Source: Nocardioides mangrovi (GTDB lineage Bacteria; Actinomycetota; Actinomycetes; Propionibacteriales; Nocardioidaceae). From it: 64,000 nucleotides of DNA. The notes beneath the pieces are model-generated. The model ran no database searches and was not told the origin of the DNA. It was given only the letters and a program-made list of their open reading frames with translations. Of the stretch, positions 1 through 7,856 are shown piece after piece (the stretch's first letter is position 1; each line of letters begins with the position of its first letter). The position numbers were made by a program, and so were the translations under genes. The stretch lies in NCBI RefSeq assembly GCF_020073815.1, contig NZ_JAIQZJ010000006.1:186001-250000 (forward strand), in the 5' to 3' direction.

Positions 1-877
1 TGCCGGCCTCGGTGCGCACCCGGCGGGCGAAGGGGACCTGGTAGCCCGGGCCGACCGGGATGTCGGCGCCCACGTTGCCGCCGGACGAGGTGTCGACGAG
101 GTCGACGCCCTCCTCGCGGAGCAGCCCGGCGAGCCGCACGGTCTCGTCGTCGCTCCAGCCGCCCTCGACCCAGTCGGTCGCGGAGAGGCGGACGACGACC
201 GGCACGCCGGAGTCGACGCGGCCACGGATCTCGCGGACCACCTCGAGGACGAGGCGGACCCGGTTGTCGAAGGCGCCGCCGTACTCGTCCTCGCGGTGGT
301 TCGAGAGCGGCGAGAGGAACTCGTGCAGCAGGTAGCCGTGCGCCGCGTGCACCTCGAGCACGTCGAACCCGGCGGCCAGCGCGCGCTCCGCGGCGTCGCC
401 GAAGGCCGTCACCACCCGGGCGATGCCCGCGGCGTCGAGCGGCTCCGGGTCCTCGCGGAGGCCGGGGAAGGGGTCGGGAGAGGGCCCGACCGGGCGCCAG
501 CCGCCGTCGGCGTCCGGGACGCCGCCGCGCTGCCCGCTGAAGCCGGAGTACGTCGAGGCCTTGCGGCCGGCGTGCGCCAGCTGGATGCCGGCGGTCGCGC
601 CCTGGGCGTGCACGAAGTCGACGATCCGGGCCCAGGCGGCCTGCTGCTCGTCGTTCCAGAGCCCGGTGTCCTCGGGCGAGATCCGACCCTCGGGGCTCAC
701 CGCGGTCGCCTCGGTGAAGACCAGGCCGGCGCCGCCGCGGGCGAAGGAGCCGAGGTGCACGAGGTGCCACTCGTCCGGCAGGCCGTCGACGGCGGAGTAC
801 TGGCACATCGGGGCCACCCAGGCCCGGTTGCGGATGGTCACGTCGCGGAGGGTGATGGGGGAGAAGAGGGCGGTCAC
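1..877 (-). CDS. NADH:flavin oxidoreductase, old yellow enzyme (YqjM type), 3' end cut by window edge
   Basis: FMN-dependent ene-reductase of the old yellow enzyme family, a cytoplasmic enzyme that reduces activated C=C bonds with NAD(P)H. The frame opens with GTG at 877 and stays open for 292 codons to the window edge; the family is usually about 340-370 residues, so the C-terminus is missing. Visible motifs: APMCQYS (residues 22-28, the Cys and Tyr typical of YqjM-type enzymes), AHAGRKAS (101-108), the substrate-binding His pair in EVHAAHGYLLHEFLSP (His177, His180) and DEYGG near 200. It faces away from the MerR-type gene that starts at 969, with about 90 bases between. The physiological substrate cannot be read from sequence; a steroid role is possible but has no direct support. 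Confidence 0.88.
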   Translation of the reverse strand, partial: MTALFSPITLRDVTIRNRAWVAPMCQYSAVDGLPDEWHLVHLGSFARGGAGLVFTEATAVSPEGRISPEDTGLWNDEQQAAWARIVDFVHAQGATAGIQLAHAGRKASTYSGFSGQRGGVPDADGGWRPVGPSPDPFPGLREDPEPLDAAGIARVVTAFGDAAERALAAGFDVLEVHAAHGYLLHEFLSPLSNHREDEYGGAFDNRVRLVLEVVREIRGRVDSGVPVVVRLSATDWVEGGWSDDETVRLAGLLREEGVDLVDTSSGGNVGADIPVGPGYQVPFARRVRTEAG

Positions 878-968
878 GACCGTGCCAACCGGAAGCGGCG
901 CCCGAGGATTCCGAGGATGGGGTAGCCGGTGGGGGTGATGGCGGGGCCGCGGTGAACAGGATGTTTAG

Positions 969-1859
969 ATGCACGACATGAGCCTGGACAGAGTGTCGAA
1001 CTCGGGACTGAGCATCGGCGAGCTGGCCGAGCGCACCCAGGTGAGCGTCGCGACCCTGCGGGCCTGGGAGCGCCGCTACGGCTTCCCCGTCCCGATGCGG
1101 CTGCCGAGCGGCCACCGGCGGTACGCCGCAGGTGACATCGCCCGGATCCGCGAGGTCGTCCGCCGCCGCGCGGAGGGGGCGCGCCTGGACGCCGCGATCG
1201 AGCGGGTCCGCGACATCGGCCGCCCGACCGACGGCTCGGTCTTCGCCTCGCTGCGTCGCGAGTACCCCTACCTCCCGGTCGAGCGCCTCCACAAGTCGAC
1301 GCTCGTCGCGCTGTCGTGGGCGATCGAGGACGAGTTCTGCGCGAAGGCCGACCGGGCGCGGATCTTCGGCGGGTTCCAGCACGCCCGCCACTACCGCTCC
1401 TCGCAGCGCAGGTGGGAGGACCTCGGCCGGCTCGCGGCCTCGGCCTTCGTCTTCGCGGACTTCGACGACGACGACCTCGTCGGTGGCGCCCGTGGGGAGG
1501 TGATTCGGGTCGGGCTCGGACCCGAGTCGCCCCTGCGGCGTGAGTGGCTGGTCACCTGCGACAGCGACGACTCGCCGGTGACCCTGGTGGCGTGGGAGCT
1601 GCCCGGCCAGGAGAGCGTCCCGGACCCGCAGCGCCTTTTCGAGGCGATCTGGACGATCGAGCCCGGCCCGGTCCGGACCGCCGCCCGGATCTGTGCCGCC
1701 GTCGCCGCGGGGGCCCACCCCGACGAGGCTGCCCACGTGCTCGCGACGGTCGCGGCCGCGCCCGAGGCCGGCGAGCCCGACCTGGCCTCGCTCAACACGA
1801 TGTTCACCCGTGTGCTCCGCTACGTCGACCGGCACGGCGCCCACGCCGACCGCCTGTGA
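969..1859 (+). CDS. MerR-family regulator with DICT-like sensory domain
   Basis: Transcriptional regulator. The N-terminal winged helix (about residues 13-75) carries the MerR signature, from SIGELAERTQVSVATLRAWE through RRYGFP to GHRRY. The central and C-terminal part, including REWLVTCDSDDSPVTLVAWE, resembles the DICT sensory domain that is often joined to MerR-type heads; its ligand is unknown. Two in-frame ATGs (969 and 978) are possible starts and neither has a clear Shine-Dalgarno, so the protein is 296 or 293 residues. Its TGA (1857-1859) overlaps the GTG of the following FAD oxidase (1856), which indicates translational coupling and suggests that the regulator and oxidase work together. 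It is divergent from the ene-reductase gene, which it may also control; that is inference. Confidence 0.85.
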   Translation: MHDMSLDRVSNSGLSIGELAERTQVSVATLRAWERRYGFPVPMRLPSGHRRYAAGDIARIREVVRRRAEGARLDAAIERVRDIGRPTDGSVFASLRREYPYLPVERLHKSTLVALSWAIEDEFCAKADRARIFGGFQHARHYRSSQRRWEDLGRLAASAFVFADFDDDDLVGGARGEVIRVGLGPESPLRREWLVTCDSDDSPVTLVAWELPGQESVPDPQRLFEAIWTIEPGPVRTAARICAAVAAGAHPDEAAHVLATVAAAPEAGEPDLASLNTMFTRVLRYVDRHGAHADRL

Positions 1860-3337
1860 CCGGCTGGACGCGACGGGCGGTCCTCGGCGCCGGTGCGCTC
1901 GGTGCGCTGGCCGCCTGCTCCTCCTCCGACGGCGGCAGTCCCGCGCCCACCCCGAGCTCCGGCGGTGCGAGCAGCGCCAGCGGGCCGGTGCCGTGGGACC
2001 GGCTGCGCCGCCACGTCCAGGGCACGCTCGCCCGGCCCGGCGACCCGACGTACGACCAGGTCCGGCTGCTCGCCAACCCGCGGTACGACGGGGAGCACCC
2101 GCTCGCCGTCCTCTCGGTCGGCTCGGAGCAGGACGTCGCCACCGGCCTCACCTTCGCCCGGGACCACGACCTGCCGGTCGCGCTGCGCTCCGGCGGGCAC
2201 TCCTACCCCGGCTGGTCCGGCGGCGGATCGCCGCGCGCGCTGGTGCTCGACTGCCGCCCGCTGGACGACGTCTCCGTCTCCGGCAGCACCGCCACAGTCG
2301 GCGCCGGCGCGGCGCTCGCACACGTCTACGAGGGCATCGGCGGCCAGGGCCGGGCGATCGCGGGTGGGTCCTGCCCGACCGTCGGCATCGCCGGCCTGAC
2401 GCTCGGCGGGGGAGTCGGGGTGCTCACCCGCGCGCTCGGTCTCACCTGCGACGCCGTCACCTCGATGCGCGTCGTGACCGCGGACGGCCGGCTGCGCACC
2501 GCCAGCGCCGACGACGAGCCCGACCTCTACTGGGCGCTGCGCGGTGGCGGCGGCGGCCACCTCGGCATGGTGACGTCCTTCGTGATGGAGACGACGGCCG
2601 CGCCGACGATCAGCTCGACCTACCTGGAGTGGCCCTTCGACGCGGCCGAGCAGGTGATCGAGGCCTGGCAGCAGTGGGCGCCGGCCGCCGACGCGCGGCT
2701 CTGGTCGACGCTCAAGGCGCTCGGCGGCACGACCCACACCTCCGGCCCGACGCTGCTCCTCTCCGGCACCTGGACCGGCCCGTCGGCCGGCCTCGACGCC
2801 CAGCTGGCGGGGCTCCTCGACCACGTGCCCACGCCGAGCGTGCGGTCCGACCACGTCCGCGGCTACCTCGAGGCGATGCAGGCCTACGCCGGCTCCGGCG
2901 GTCGCGAGTCCTTCGCGGCCACCTCGCACGTGGCGTACGACGCCCTCGACCCCGCTGGTATCGGCGACCTCCTCGACCGGGTCCAGGCGGCGCAGGACTC
3001 CGGCTTGAAGGAGGCCGGCATCTCCATCGACGCGCTCGGTGGCACGGTCGGCGACCTCGCACCCGGCGACACGGCGTTCGTGCACCGGGACGCGCTCGCG
3101 ACCGTGCAGTACACCGCGACCTTCCCGCCCGGAGACGCCCGCACCGCCGACGCCTTCGTGCACGACTTCCGGTCGGCGATGACGCCGCACTGGGGCGACC
3201 ACGCCTACGTCAACTACGCCGACCCGACGATCGAGGACTACCGCTCGGCCTACTTCGGCGCCAACGCCGACCGGCTCGCCCAGGCGCGTGCGACGTACGA
3301 CCCGGACGGCTTCTTCGACCAGCCCCAGGACTACTGA
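1856..3337 (+). CDS. FAD-binding (berberine-bridge-like) oxidoreductase, predicted lipoprotein
   Basis: Secreted flavoprotein oxidase of the FAD-linked oxidase/BBE family, 493 residues. The GTG at 1856 overlaps the upstream stop. It gives a twin-arginine-like N-terminus (TRRAVLGAGALGALAAC) with an LAAC lipobox at Cys21, followed by a Ser/Pro/Gly-rich linker to about residue 45, so export and lipid anchoring are likely. The FAD domain shows RSGGHSYPGWSGGG, whose His is the usual site of covalent FAD attachment, and GGSCPTVGIAGLTLGGGVG. The end (YVNYADP, then ATYDPDGFFDQPQDY) matches the C-terminal BBE segment. The substrate is unknown; family members oxidise sugars or alkaloid-like alcohols and amines. 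The 3' end overlaps the convergent TetR gene by 7 bases. Confidence 0.87.
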   Translation: MTGWTRRAVLGAGALGALAACSSSDGGSPAPTPSSGGASSASGPVPWDRLRRHVQGTLARPGDPTYDQVRLLANPRYDGEHPLAVLSVGSEQDVATGLTFARDHDLPVALRSGGHSYPGWSGGGSPRALVLDCRPLDDVSVSGSTATVGAGAALAHVYEGIGGQGRAIAGGSCPTVGIAGLTLGGGVGVLTRALGLTCDAVTSMRVVTADGRLRTASADDEPDLYWALRGGGGGHLGMVTSFVMETTAAPTISSTYLEWPFDAAEQVIEAWQQWAPAADARLWSTLKALGGTTHTSGPTLLLSGTWTGPSAGLDAQLAGLLDHVPTPSVRSDHVRGYLEAMQAYAGSGGRESFAATSHVAYDALDPAGIGDLLDRVQAAQDSGLKEAGISIDALGGTVGDLAPGDTAFVHRDALATVQYTATFPPGDARTADAFVHDFRSAMTPHWGDHAYVNYADPTIEDYRSAYFGANADRLAQARATYDPDGFFDQPQDY

Positions 3338-3945
3338 GCCAGCGACTCCACGTGGTCGAGCATCGTGTCGAGCGCAGCCGCGAGCGGCGCTGTCGAGCGG
3401 TGCATCTGGCAGAGCAGCAGCCCGCCCTGCAGCGCCGCCAGCGTCGCGGTGGCGAGGGTCTCGACGTCGACCTCGGCCGGCAGGGTCCCGCGGCTCTGCA
3501 TCGCCTCGAAGCCGTGCCGGATCGCGGCCTGCCAGCGGTGGAAGCCGATCGCGACCCCTTCGCGGGCGTCGAGGTCCAGCTCACCCAGCTCGCTGCCGAG
3601 GGCGGCGATCGGACAGCCGCCCTGGCACTGCATCCGCTCCTGGTGGGCGACGATCTGGTCGCGCCAGGCCCGAAGCGCCGGGACCGAGTCGAGGGTCGCG
3701 AACGACCGCTCGTGCTGGCCGACGATCGCGTCGTTCTGGAACGCGACGACCGCCCTGACCAGCGCGTCCTTGTCGGAGAAGTAGTGGTAGATCTGCGAGC
3801 TGCTGACGCCGGCCTCGGCGCGGACGTGGTCGAGCGTGGTGCCGGCGACCCCGCGCACGAACATCAGGTCGGCGGCGGCCTCGACGATGCGGGCACGGGT
3901 CTGCTCGCCCTTGCGGGTCAGGCGACGGGCGGGGGTGGTGGTCAT
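3331..3945 (-). CDS. TetR/AcrR-family transcriptional regulator
   Basis: One-component repressor, 204 residues. The N-terminal TetR helix-turn-helix covers about residues 10-60 (RARIVEAAADLMFVRGVAGT, then VSSSQIYHYFSDKDALVRAV). The ligand domain contains MQCQGGCPIAALGSELGE, a Cys-containing segment common in LmrA/YxaF-like TetR proteins. The ATG at 3945 was chosen because the HTH begins within the first dozen residues and AAGTGAG lies upstream. It is divergent from the SDR gene at 4024, with a 78-base spacer holding an inverted repeat, the classical arrangement in which the repressor controls itself and its neighbour. The last codons overlap the convergent FAD oxidase gene. Confidence 0.88.
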   Translation of the reverse strand: MTTTPARRLTRKGEQTRARIVEAAADLMFVRGVAGTTLDHVRAEAGVSSSQIYHYFSDKDALVRAVVAFQNDAIVGQHERSFATLDSVPALRAWRDQIVAHQERMQCQGGCPIAALGSELGELDLDAREGVAIGFHRWQAAIRHGFEAMQSRGTLPAEVDVETLATATLAALQGGLLLCQMHRSTAPLAAALDTMLDHVESLAQ

Positions 3946-3967
3946 GGGCTCACTTTCTGGAGTTGCT

Positions 3968-3996
3968 GATCCATTTTTATCCACGCAATCTGGATC
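3968..3996. promoter_or_regulatory. Candidate TetR operator between the divergent TetR and SDR genes
   Basis: GATCCA at 3968-3973 and TGGATC at 3991-3996 form an inverted repeat in the spacer between the TetR start (3945) and the SDR start (4024). A second direct copy of ATCCA lies at 3979-3983. The region is much more AT-rich than its surroundings. Assignment to the adjacent TetR is inference from position. Confidence 0.4.
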
Positions 3997-4023
3997 GCAC
4001 AACCCACTCACCTGGAGGAATCC

Positions 4024-4752
4024 ATGAACACCACCCGCACCGCCCTCGTCACCGGCTCCACCGCCGGGATCGGCGCGGCGACCGCCGCGCTCCTCGCCGC
4101 CGAGGGGTACGCCGTCGTCGTCACCGGCCGGGACGAGGCCCGTGGCGCCGCCGTCGTCGACGCGATCCGGGCCGACGGCGGCACGGCCCGCTTCGTCCGC
4201 TCGGACCTCGCCGACCTCGGCTCCGTGCGCGACCTGGCCGCCGCGGTCGGCCCGGTCGACGTGCTCGTCAACAACGCCGGGATCTTCCCCGGCGGCCCGC
4301 TGGTCAGCCAGGACGTCGAGAGCTTCCAGGCGACGTTCGACGTCAACGTCCGCGGCCTCTACTTCCTGACCCAGGCCGTGGTGTCCGGCATGGTCGAGCG
4401 GGGGAGCGGGAGCATCGTCAACGTCAGCACGATGGCGGCCCGCGTGGCGATGCCCGGACTGTCGGTCTACTCGGCGTCCAAGGCGGCCGTCGAGTCGCTG
4501 ACCCGGACCTGGGCCGCGGAGCTCGCGGGCTCCGGGGTGCGGGTCAACGCCGTGGCGCCCGGGCCCACGCGGACCGAGACCTTCGTCGGCATGGGCGAGG
4601 AGAACACCTCCGCGATCGCGGCCTCGACCATCCTGGGCCGGGCCGCCGAGCCCGACGAGATCGCCCGCGTGATCGTCTTCGTGGCGACCGAGGCCGGCAG
4701 CTACCTGACGGGGGCGACGATCGCCGCGGACGCCGGGCGCACGGCGGCCTGA
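4024..4752 (+). CDS. Short-chain dehydrogenase/reductase (SDR)
   Basis: NAD(P)-dependent oxidoreductase with a classical SDR Rossmann fold, 242 residues. Visible motifs: TGSTAGIGAA (cofactor loop, about residues 10-19), NNAG (about 89-92) and the catalytic YSASK (about 149-153) preceded by a Ser-containing NVSTMA strand. The ATG at 4024 is 4 bases after GGAGGA. It is divergent from a TetR gene that probably represses it, and is followed by a strong hairpin (4765-4813), so it looks like a single-gene unit. The substrate is unknown. It sits next to the hsa steroid operon but is separated from it by the terminator and by the KstR operator, so a steroid role is not implied. Confidence 0.87.
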   Translation: MNTTRTALVTGSTAGIGAATAALLAAEGYAVVVTGRDEARGAAVVDAIRADGGTARFVRSDLADLGSVRDLAAAVGPVDVLVNNAGIFPGGPLVSQDVESFQATFDVNVRGLYFLTQAVVSGMVERGSGSIVNVSTMAARVAMPGLSVYSASKAAVESLTRTWAAELAGSGVRVNAVAPGPTRTETFVGMGEENTSAIAASTILGRAAEPDEIARVIVFVATEAGSYLTGATIAADAGRTAA

Positions 4753-4764
4753 CCGGCCGCGAGC

Positions 4765-4813
4765 GGGCACCCCGGGCCCGAAATGGAACGTTTACCGTTG
4801 GCCCGGGGTGCCC
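4765..4813 (+). terminator. Hairpin terminator after the SDR gene
   Basis: Perfect 14-bp arms GGGCACCCCGGGCC (4765-4778) and GGCCCGGGGTGCCC (4800-4813) enclose a 21-base AT-richer loop, 12 bases after the SDR stop. There is no T-tract, which is common in actinobacterial terminators. It separates the SDR from the hsa promoter. Confidence 0.6.
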
Positions 4814-4826
4814 TTCTCGACCAAAA

Positions 4827-4842
4827 CAAGAACGTGTTCTAG
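4827..4842. promoter_or_regulatory. KstR operator of the hsa operon, overlapping its -10
   Basis: CAAGAACGTGTTCTAG is a 16-bp near-perfect palindrome. The inner 14 bases match the published KstR consensus TnnAACnnGTTnnA at every fixed base except the first (A instead of T). A TAGTAT hexamer at 4840-4845 overlaps its right end and fits a -10 box, so a bound repressor would cover the promoter. HsaA starts 36 bases downstream. The kstR gene itself is not in this window. Confidence 0.8.
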
Positions 4843-4877
4843 TATCGCTCCTGTAGTTCGACGTGACAGGAGATGCG

Positions 4878-6044
4878 ATGTCCCAGGCTGTTCTCGACGG
4901 CGTCCGCGACCTGCTTCCCGGGATCCGGGAGCGGGCCGACGAGGCCGAGCGACTTCGCGTGGTGCCCGAGGCCTCGATCAAGGAGCTGGAGGAGGTCGGG
5001 TTCTTCCGGCTGCTCCAGCCGAAGCGCTTCGACGGCCACGAAGCTGACCCGGTGGACTTCTACACGGCGGTGCGCGACATCGCCAGCGCGTGCGGCTCGA
5101 CCGGCTGGGTGTCCAGCGTGGTCGGCGTGCACCCGTGGCAGGTCGCGCTCTTCCCGGACGAGGCCCAGCAGGCCGTCTGGGGGACCGACTCGACGACCCG
5201 GTTGAGCTCGTCGTACGCCCCCACGGGCAAGGCGCAGCTGACCGAGGGCGGCTACCTCCTCTCCGGCAAGTGGAGCTTCTCCTCCGGCTGCGACCACTGC
5301 GCGTGGGTGCTGCTCGGCGGCCTCGTCTTCAACGACGAGGGCAACGTCGTCGACTTCAAGACCTTCATGGTGCCGCGCGAGAACTACACGATCCTCGACG
5401 TCTGGCACATGGTCGGTCTCTCCGGCACCGGCTCCAACGACATCGTGGTCGAGGATGTCTTCGTGCCCGACGCGTTCACCCTGTCGATGGGCGACACCGG
5501 ACGCTGCTTCGGGCCGGGTCAGGAGCAGAACACCTCCGACCTCTACAAGCTGCCCTTCCACTCGATCTTCACCGGCACCATCACCACGCCGATCATCGGC
5601 ATGGCGCGGGGCGCCTACGCCGAGCACGTCGACATGCAGCAGAAGCGCGTGCGGGCGGCGTACCTCGGTGAGAAGGCCTCGCTCGACCCCTTCGCGGCGG
5701 TCCGCATCGCCAAGGCGTCCTCGGAGATCGACGCCGCGTGGGCGCTGCTGGTCAACAACATCCGCGAGGAGCAGGACCACGTGGCCAAGGGGGAGAAGAT
5801 CCCACTCGAGCTGCGCCTGCGCGTGCGCCGCGACCAGGTGCTCGGCAGCCAGCGCGCCATCGACGCGATCGACGCGCTCTTCGAGGCGTCCGGCGGCCGG
5901 GCGCTCGCCAACGGCACCTACCTCCAGCGCGCCTGGCGCGACGCCCACGCGGGCCGCGTCCACGCCGCCAATGACCCCGAGCGGGCGCTGCAGATGTACG
6001 GCGCGCACGAGTTCGGGCACAAGGTCGACCCGGGGATGTACTGA
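4878..6044 (+). CDS. hsaA: 3-HSA 4-hydroxylase, oxygenase component (HsaA)
   Basis: Flavin-dependent monooxygenase that hydroxylates 3-HSA to the catechol 3,4-DHSA in steroid ring A degradation, using reduced flavin from HsaB. The 388-residue protein has the acyl-CoA-dehydrogenase-like fold of the HsaA/HpaH group: FRLLQPKRFDGHEADPVDFY (about 36-55), SGKWSFSSGCDHCAWVL in the flavin domain, and MVGLSGTGSNDIVVEDVFVP near 180. ATG 4878 was preferred over the in-frame GTG at 4863 because AGGAG lies 5 bases upstream and the homologues begin there. It is first in an A-D-C-B operon, the order recalled for M. tuberculosis, directly behind a KstR operator. HsaD follows immediately after its TGA. Confidence 0.93.
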   Translation: MSQAVLDGVRDLLPGIRERADEAERLRVVPEASIKELEEVGFFRLLQPKRFDGHEADPVDFYTAVRDIASACGSTGWVSSVVGVHPWQVALFPDEAQQAVWGTDSTTRLSSSYAPTGKAQLTEGGYLLSGKWSFSSGCDHCAWVLLGGLVFNDEGNVVDFKTFMVPRENYTILDVWHMVGLSGTGSNDIVVEDVFVPDAFTLSMGDTGRCFGPGQEQNTSDLYKLPFHSIFTGTITTPIIGMARGAYAEHVDMQQKRVRAAYLGEKASLDPFAAVRIAKASSEIDAAWALLVNNIREEQDHVAKGEKIPLELRLRVRRDQVLGSQRAIDAIDALFEASGGRALANGTYLQRAWRDAHAGRVHAANDPERALQMYGAHEFGHKVDPGMY

Positions 6045-6926
6045 GTGAGTCTCGACAAGGCGAGCGTCCAGCGGTCCGCGAAAGCGGGCGACATCACGCT
6101 CAACTACTACGAGGCCGGCGAGCCCACCGACGTCGGCGGCGGGCTGCCCCTCGTCATGCTGCACGGCGGGGGCCCGGGGGCGTCGGCGTGGTCGAACTTC
6201 GGCAGCGCGCTGCCGGGCTTCGCCGCGTCGTTCCGGACCCTGCTGGTCGACCAGCCCGGCTTCGGCGGGTCCGACAAGCCGCCGGTCGTCGGCAACTACT
6301 ACCGGCACGCCGCCGACCACGTCGTCAAGCTGCTCGACGAGCTCGGCATCGACCGCGTCCACCTGCTCGGCAACAGCCTCGGCGGCGGTACGGCGATGCG
6401 CCTGGCGCTCAGCTACCCCGACCGGGTCGGGCGGCTGATCCTCATGGGTCCCGGTGGCCTGTCGCTCAACCTCTTCCACGCCGACCCGACCGAGGGCGTG
6501 CAGCGGCTGATGAACTTCGGTGCCGAGCCGACGCGGGAGAACCTCCGGGCCTTCATCTCCACGATGGTGGTCAACCAGGACCTCGTCACCGACGAGCTGG
6601 TCGAGGAGCGCTTCGCCGACGCGACCGCGCCGGGCGCCCAGGACGCGATGCGGTCGATGGGGATGTCCTTCTGGAACCCCGAGACCGCCGAGGACGGCAT
6701 GCTCTGGCGCGAGGCCCACCACCTCCGCAAGCACACCCTGCTCACCTGGGGCCGCGAAGACCGCGTCAACCCGCTCGACGGCGCGTTCACCGCGCTCAAG
6801 CTGATCCCCAAGGCGCAGCTGCACGTCTTCCCCAACTGCGGCCACTGGGCGCAGATCGAGGCGGCCGAGGAGTTCGCCGAGATCTCCACCTCGTTCCTGG
6901 CCCGGCACGTCGAGAGGAGCCGCTGA
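6045..6926 (+). CDS. hsaD: 4,5:9,10-diseco-3-hydroxy-5,9,17-trioxoandrosta-1(10),2-diene-4-oate hydrolase (HsaD)
   Basis: Carbon-carbon bond hydrolase (meta-cleavage product hydrolase, alpha/beta fold) that splits the ring-cleavage product DSHA into HHD and a DOHNAA-type two-ring acid. It is 293 residues long. LHGGGPGASAW (39-49) is the oxyanion loop, LLGNSLGGG holds the nucleophile Ser111, and WGREDRVNP (Asp) and NCGHWAQIE (His) complete the triad. The GTG start directly abuts the hsaA stop, and its own TGA overlaps the hsaC ATG, so translation is coupled along the operon. Confidence 0.93.
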   Translation: MSLDKASVQRSAKAGDITLNYYEAGEPTDVGGGLPLVMLHGGGPGASAWSNFGSALPGFAASFRTLLVDQPGFGGSDKPPVVGNYYRHAADHVVKLLDELGIDRVHLLGNSLGGGTAMRLALSYPDRVGRLILMGPGGLSLNLFHADPTEGVQRLMNFGAEPTRENLRAFISTMVVNQDLVTDELVEERFADATAPGAQDAMRSMGMSFWNPETAEDGMLWREAHHLRKHTLLTWGREDRVNPLDGAFTALKLIPKAQLHVFPNCGHWAQIEAAEEFAEISTSFLARHVERSR

Positions 6927-7825
6927 TGACCATCGACATCAAGTCCATGGGCTACGTCCGCGTCGACAGCACCGACCTGTCGCAGTGGGAGACGTTCGCC
7001 GGCAAGGTGCTCGGCCTCGCGGCCGGCCGCGGGCCCAACCCGGACCACCAGTACTGGCGGATCGACGAGGTCTCGGCCCGGTTGGTCGTCGTACCCGCCG
7101 AGGTCAACCAGCTCTCCTGCGTCGGCTGGGAGGTCGCCGACCACCGGGCGCTGCAGGAGGCTCGTGAGCACCTGCAGAAGGCCGGCGTGGAGTTCGAGGA
7201 GGGCACCCGGGAGGAGCTCGACGAGCGCCGCGTGCAGGAGCTGATCCGCTTCTCCGACCCGTTCGACAACGTCTTCGAGCTCTTCCACGGGATCACCTAC
7301 GAGTCGCGGCCGATCGTCACGCCGTACGCCGCCACCTTCGTGACCGGAGACCAGGGGATGGGCCACATCGTGCTGCCGGTGCTCGACGACGTGGAGGCGC
7401 TGCGCTTCTACGCCGACGTGCTCGGCTTCCGCCTGCGCGACTCGATGAGCATGCCGGGGGAGTTCGTCGGCAAGGAGCCGGGCTCGAAGGTGTGGCTGCG
7501 CTTCCTGGGTGTCAACCCGCGCCACCACTCGCTGGCGTTCCTGCCGATGCCCAACCCGTCGAAGTGCGTGCACATCATGCTCGAGGTCGACGAGCTCGAC
7601 CACGTGGGCCGCGCGCTGGAGCGGGTGCGCAAGCACAAGGCGCCGCTGTCGGCGACGCTCGGGCGGCACATGAACGACGAGATGGTGTCGTTCTACGTGA
7701 AGTCGCCGGGTGGGTTCGACGTCGAGTTCGGCACCGACGGCCTCACCGTCGACGACCAGCGCTGGGTCGCCCGCGAGTCGACCGCGGTGTCCTACTGGGG
7801 CCATGACTTCGGTGGCGGCGCGTAG
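6926..7825 (+). CDS. hsaC: 3,4-DHSA extradiol dioxygenase (HsaC)
   Basis: Fe(II)-dependent extradiol (meta) dioxygenase that opens the catechol ring of 3,4-DHSA. The 299-residue protein has the two-domain vicinal-oxygen-chelate fold of type I extradiol enzymes. The iron ligands are visible as His147 (GMGHIVLPV), His216 (KCVHIMLEV) and Glu267 (FDVEFG), and HHSLAFLP (200-207) precedes the second ligand. Length and ligand spacing agree with the characterised mycobacterial enzyme. The ATG overlaps the hsaD stop (ATGA). It supplies the substrate of HsaD, and the HsaAB product is its own substrate. Confidence 0.94.
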   Translation: MTIDIKSMGYVRVDSTDLSQWETFAGKVLGLAAGRGPNPDHQYWRIDEVSARLVVVPAEVNQLSCVGWEVADHRALQEAREHLQKAGVEFEEGTREELDERRVQELIRFSDPFDNVFELFHGITYESRPIVTPYAATFVTGDQGMGHIVLPVLDDVEALRFYADVLGFRLRDSMSMPGEFVGKEPGSKVWLRFLGVNPRHHSLAFLPMPNPSKCVHIMLEVDELDHVGRALERVRKHKAPLSATLGRHMNDEMVSFYVKSPGGFDVEFGTDGLTVDDQRWVARESTAVSYWGHDFGGGA

Positions 7826-7856
7826 TGGTCCGACCCGGAATGGGAACATCGACCTC

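Noticed and set aside
1544..1855. Longer N-terminus for the FAD oxidase, extending into the MerR gene
   Set aside because: The extension lies within the MerR coding region, is Arg/Pro/Gly-rich and would hide a good Tat-type lipoprotein signal that begins at GTG 1856.
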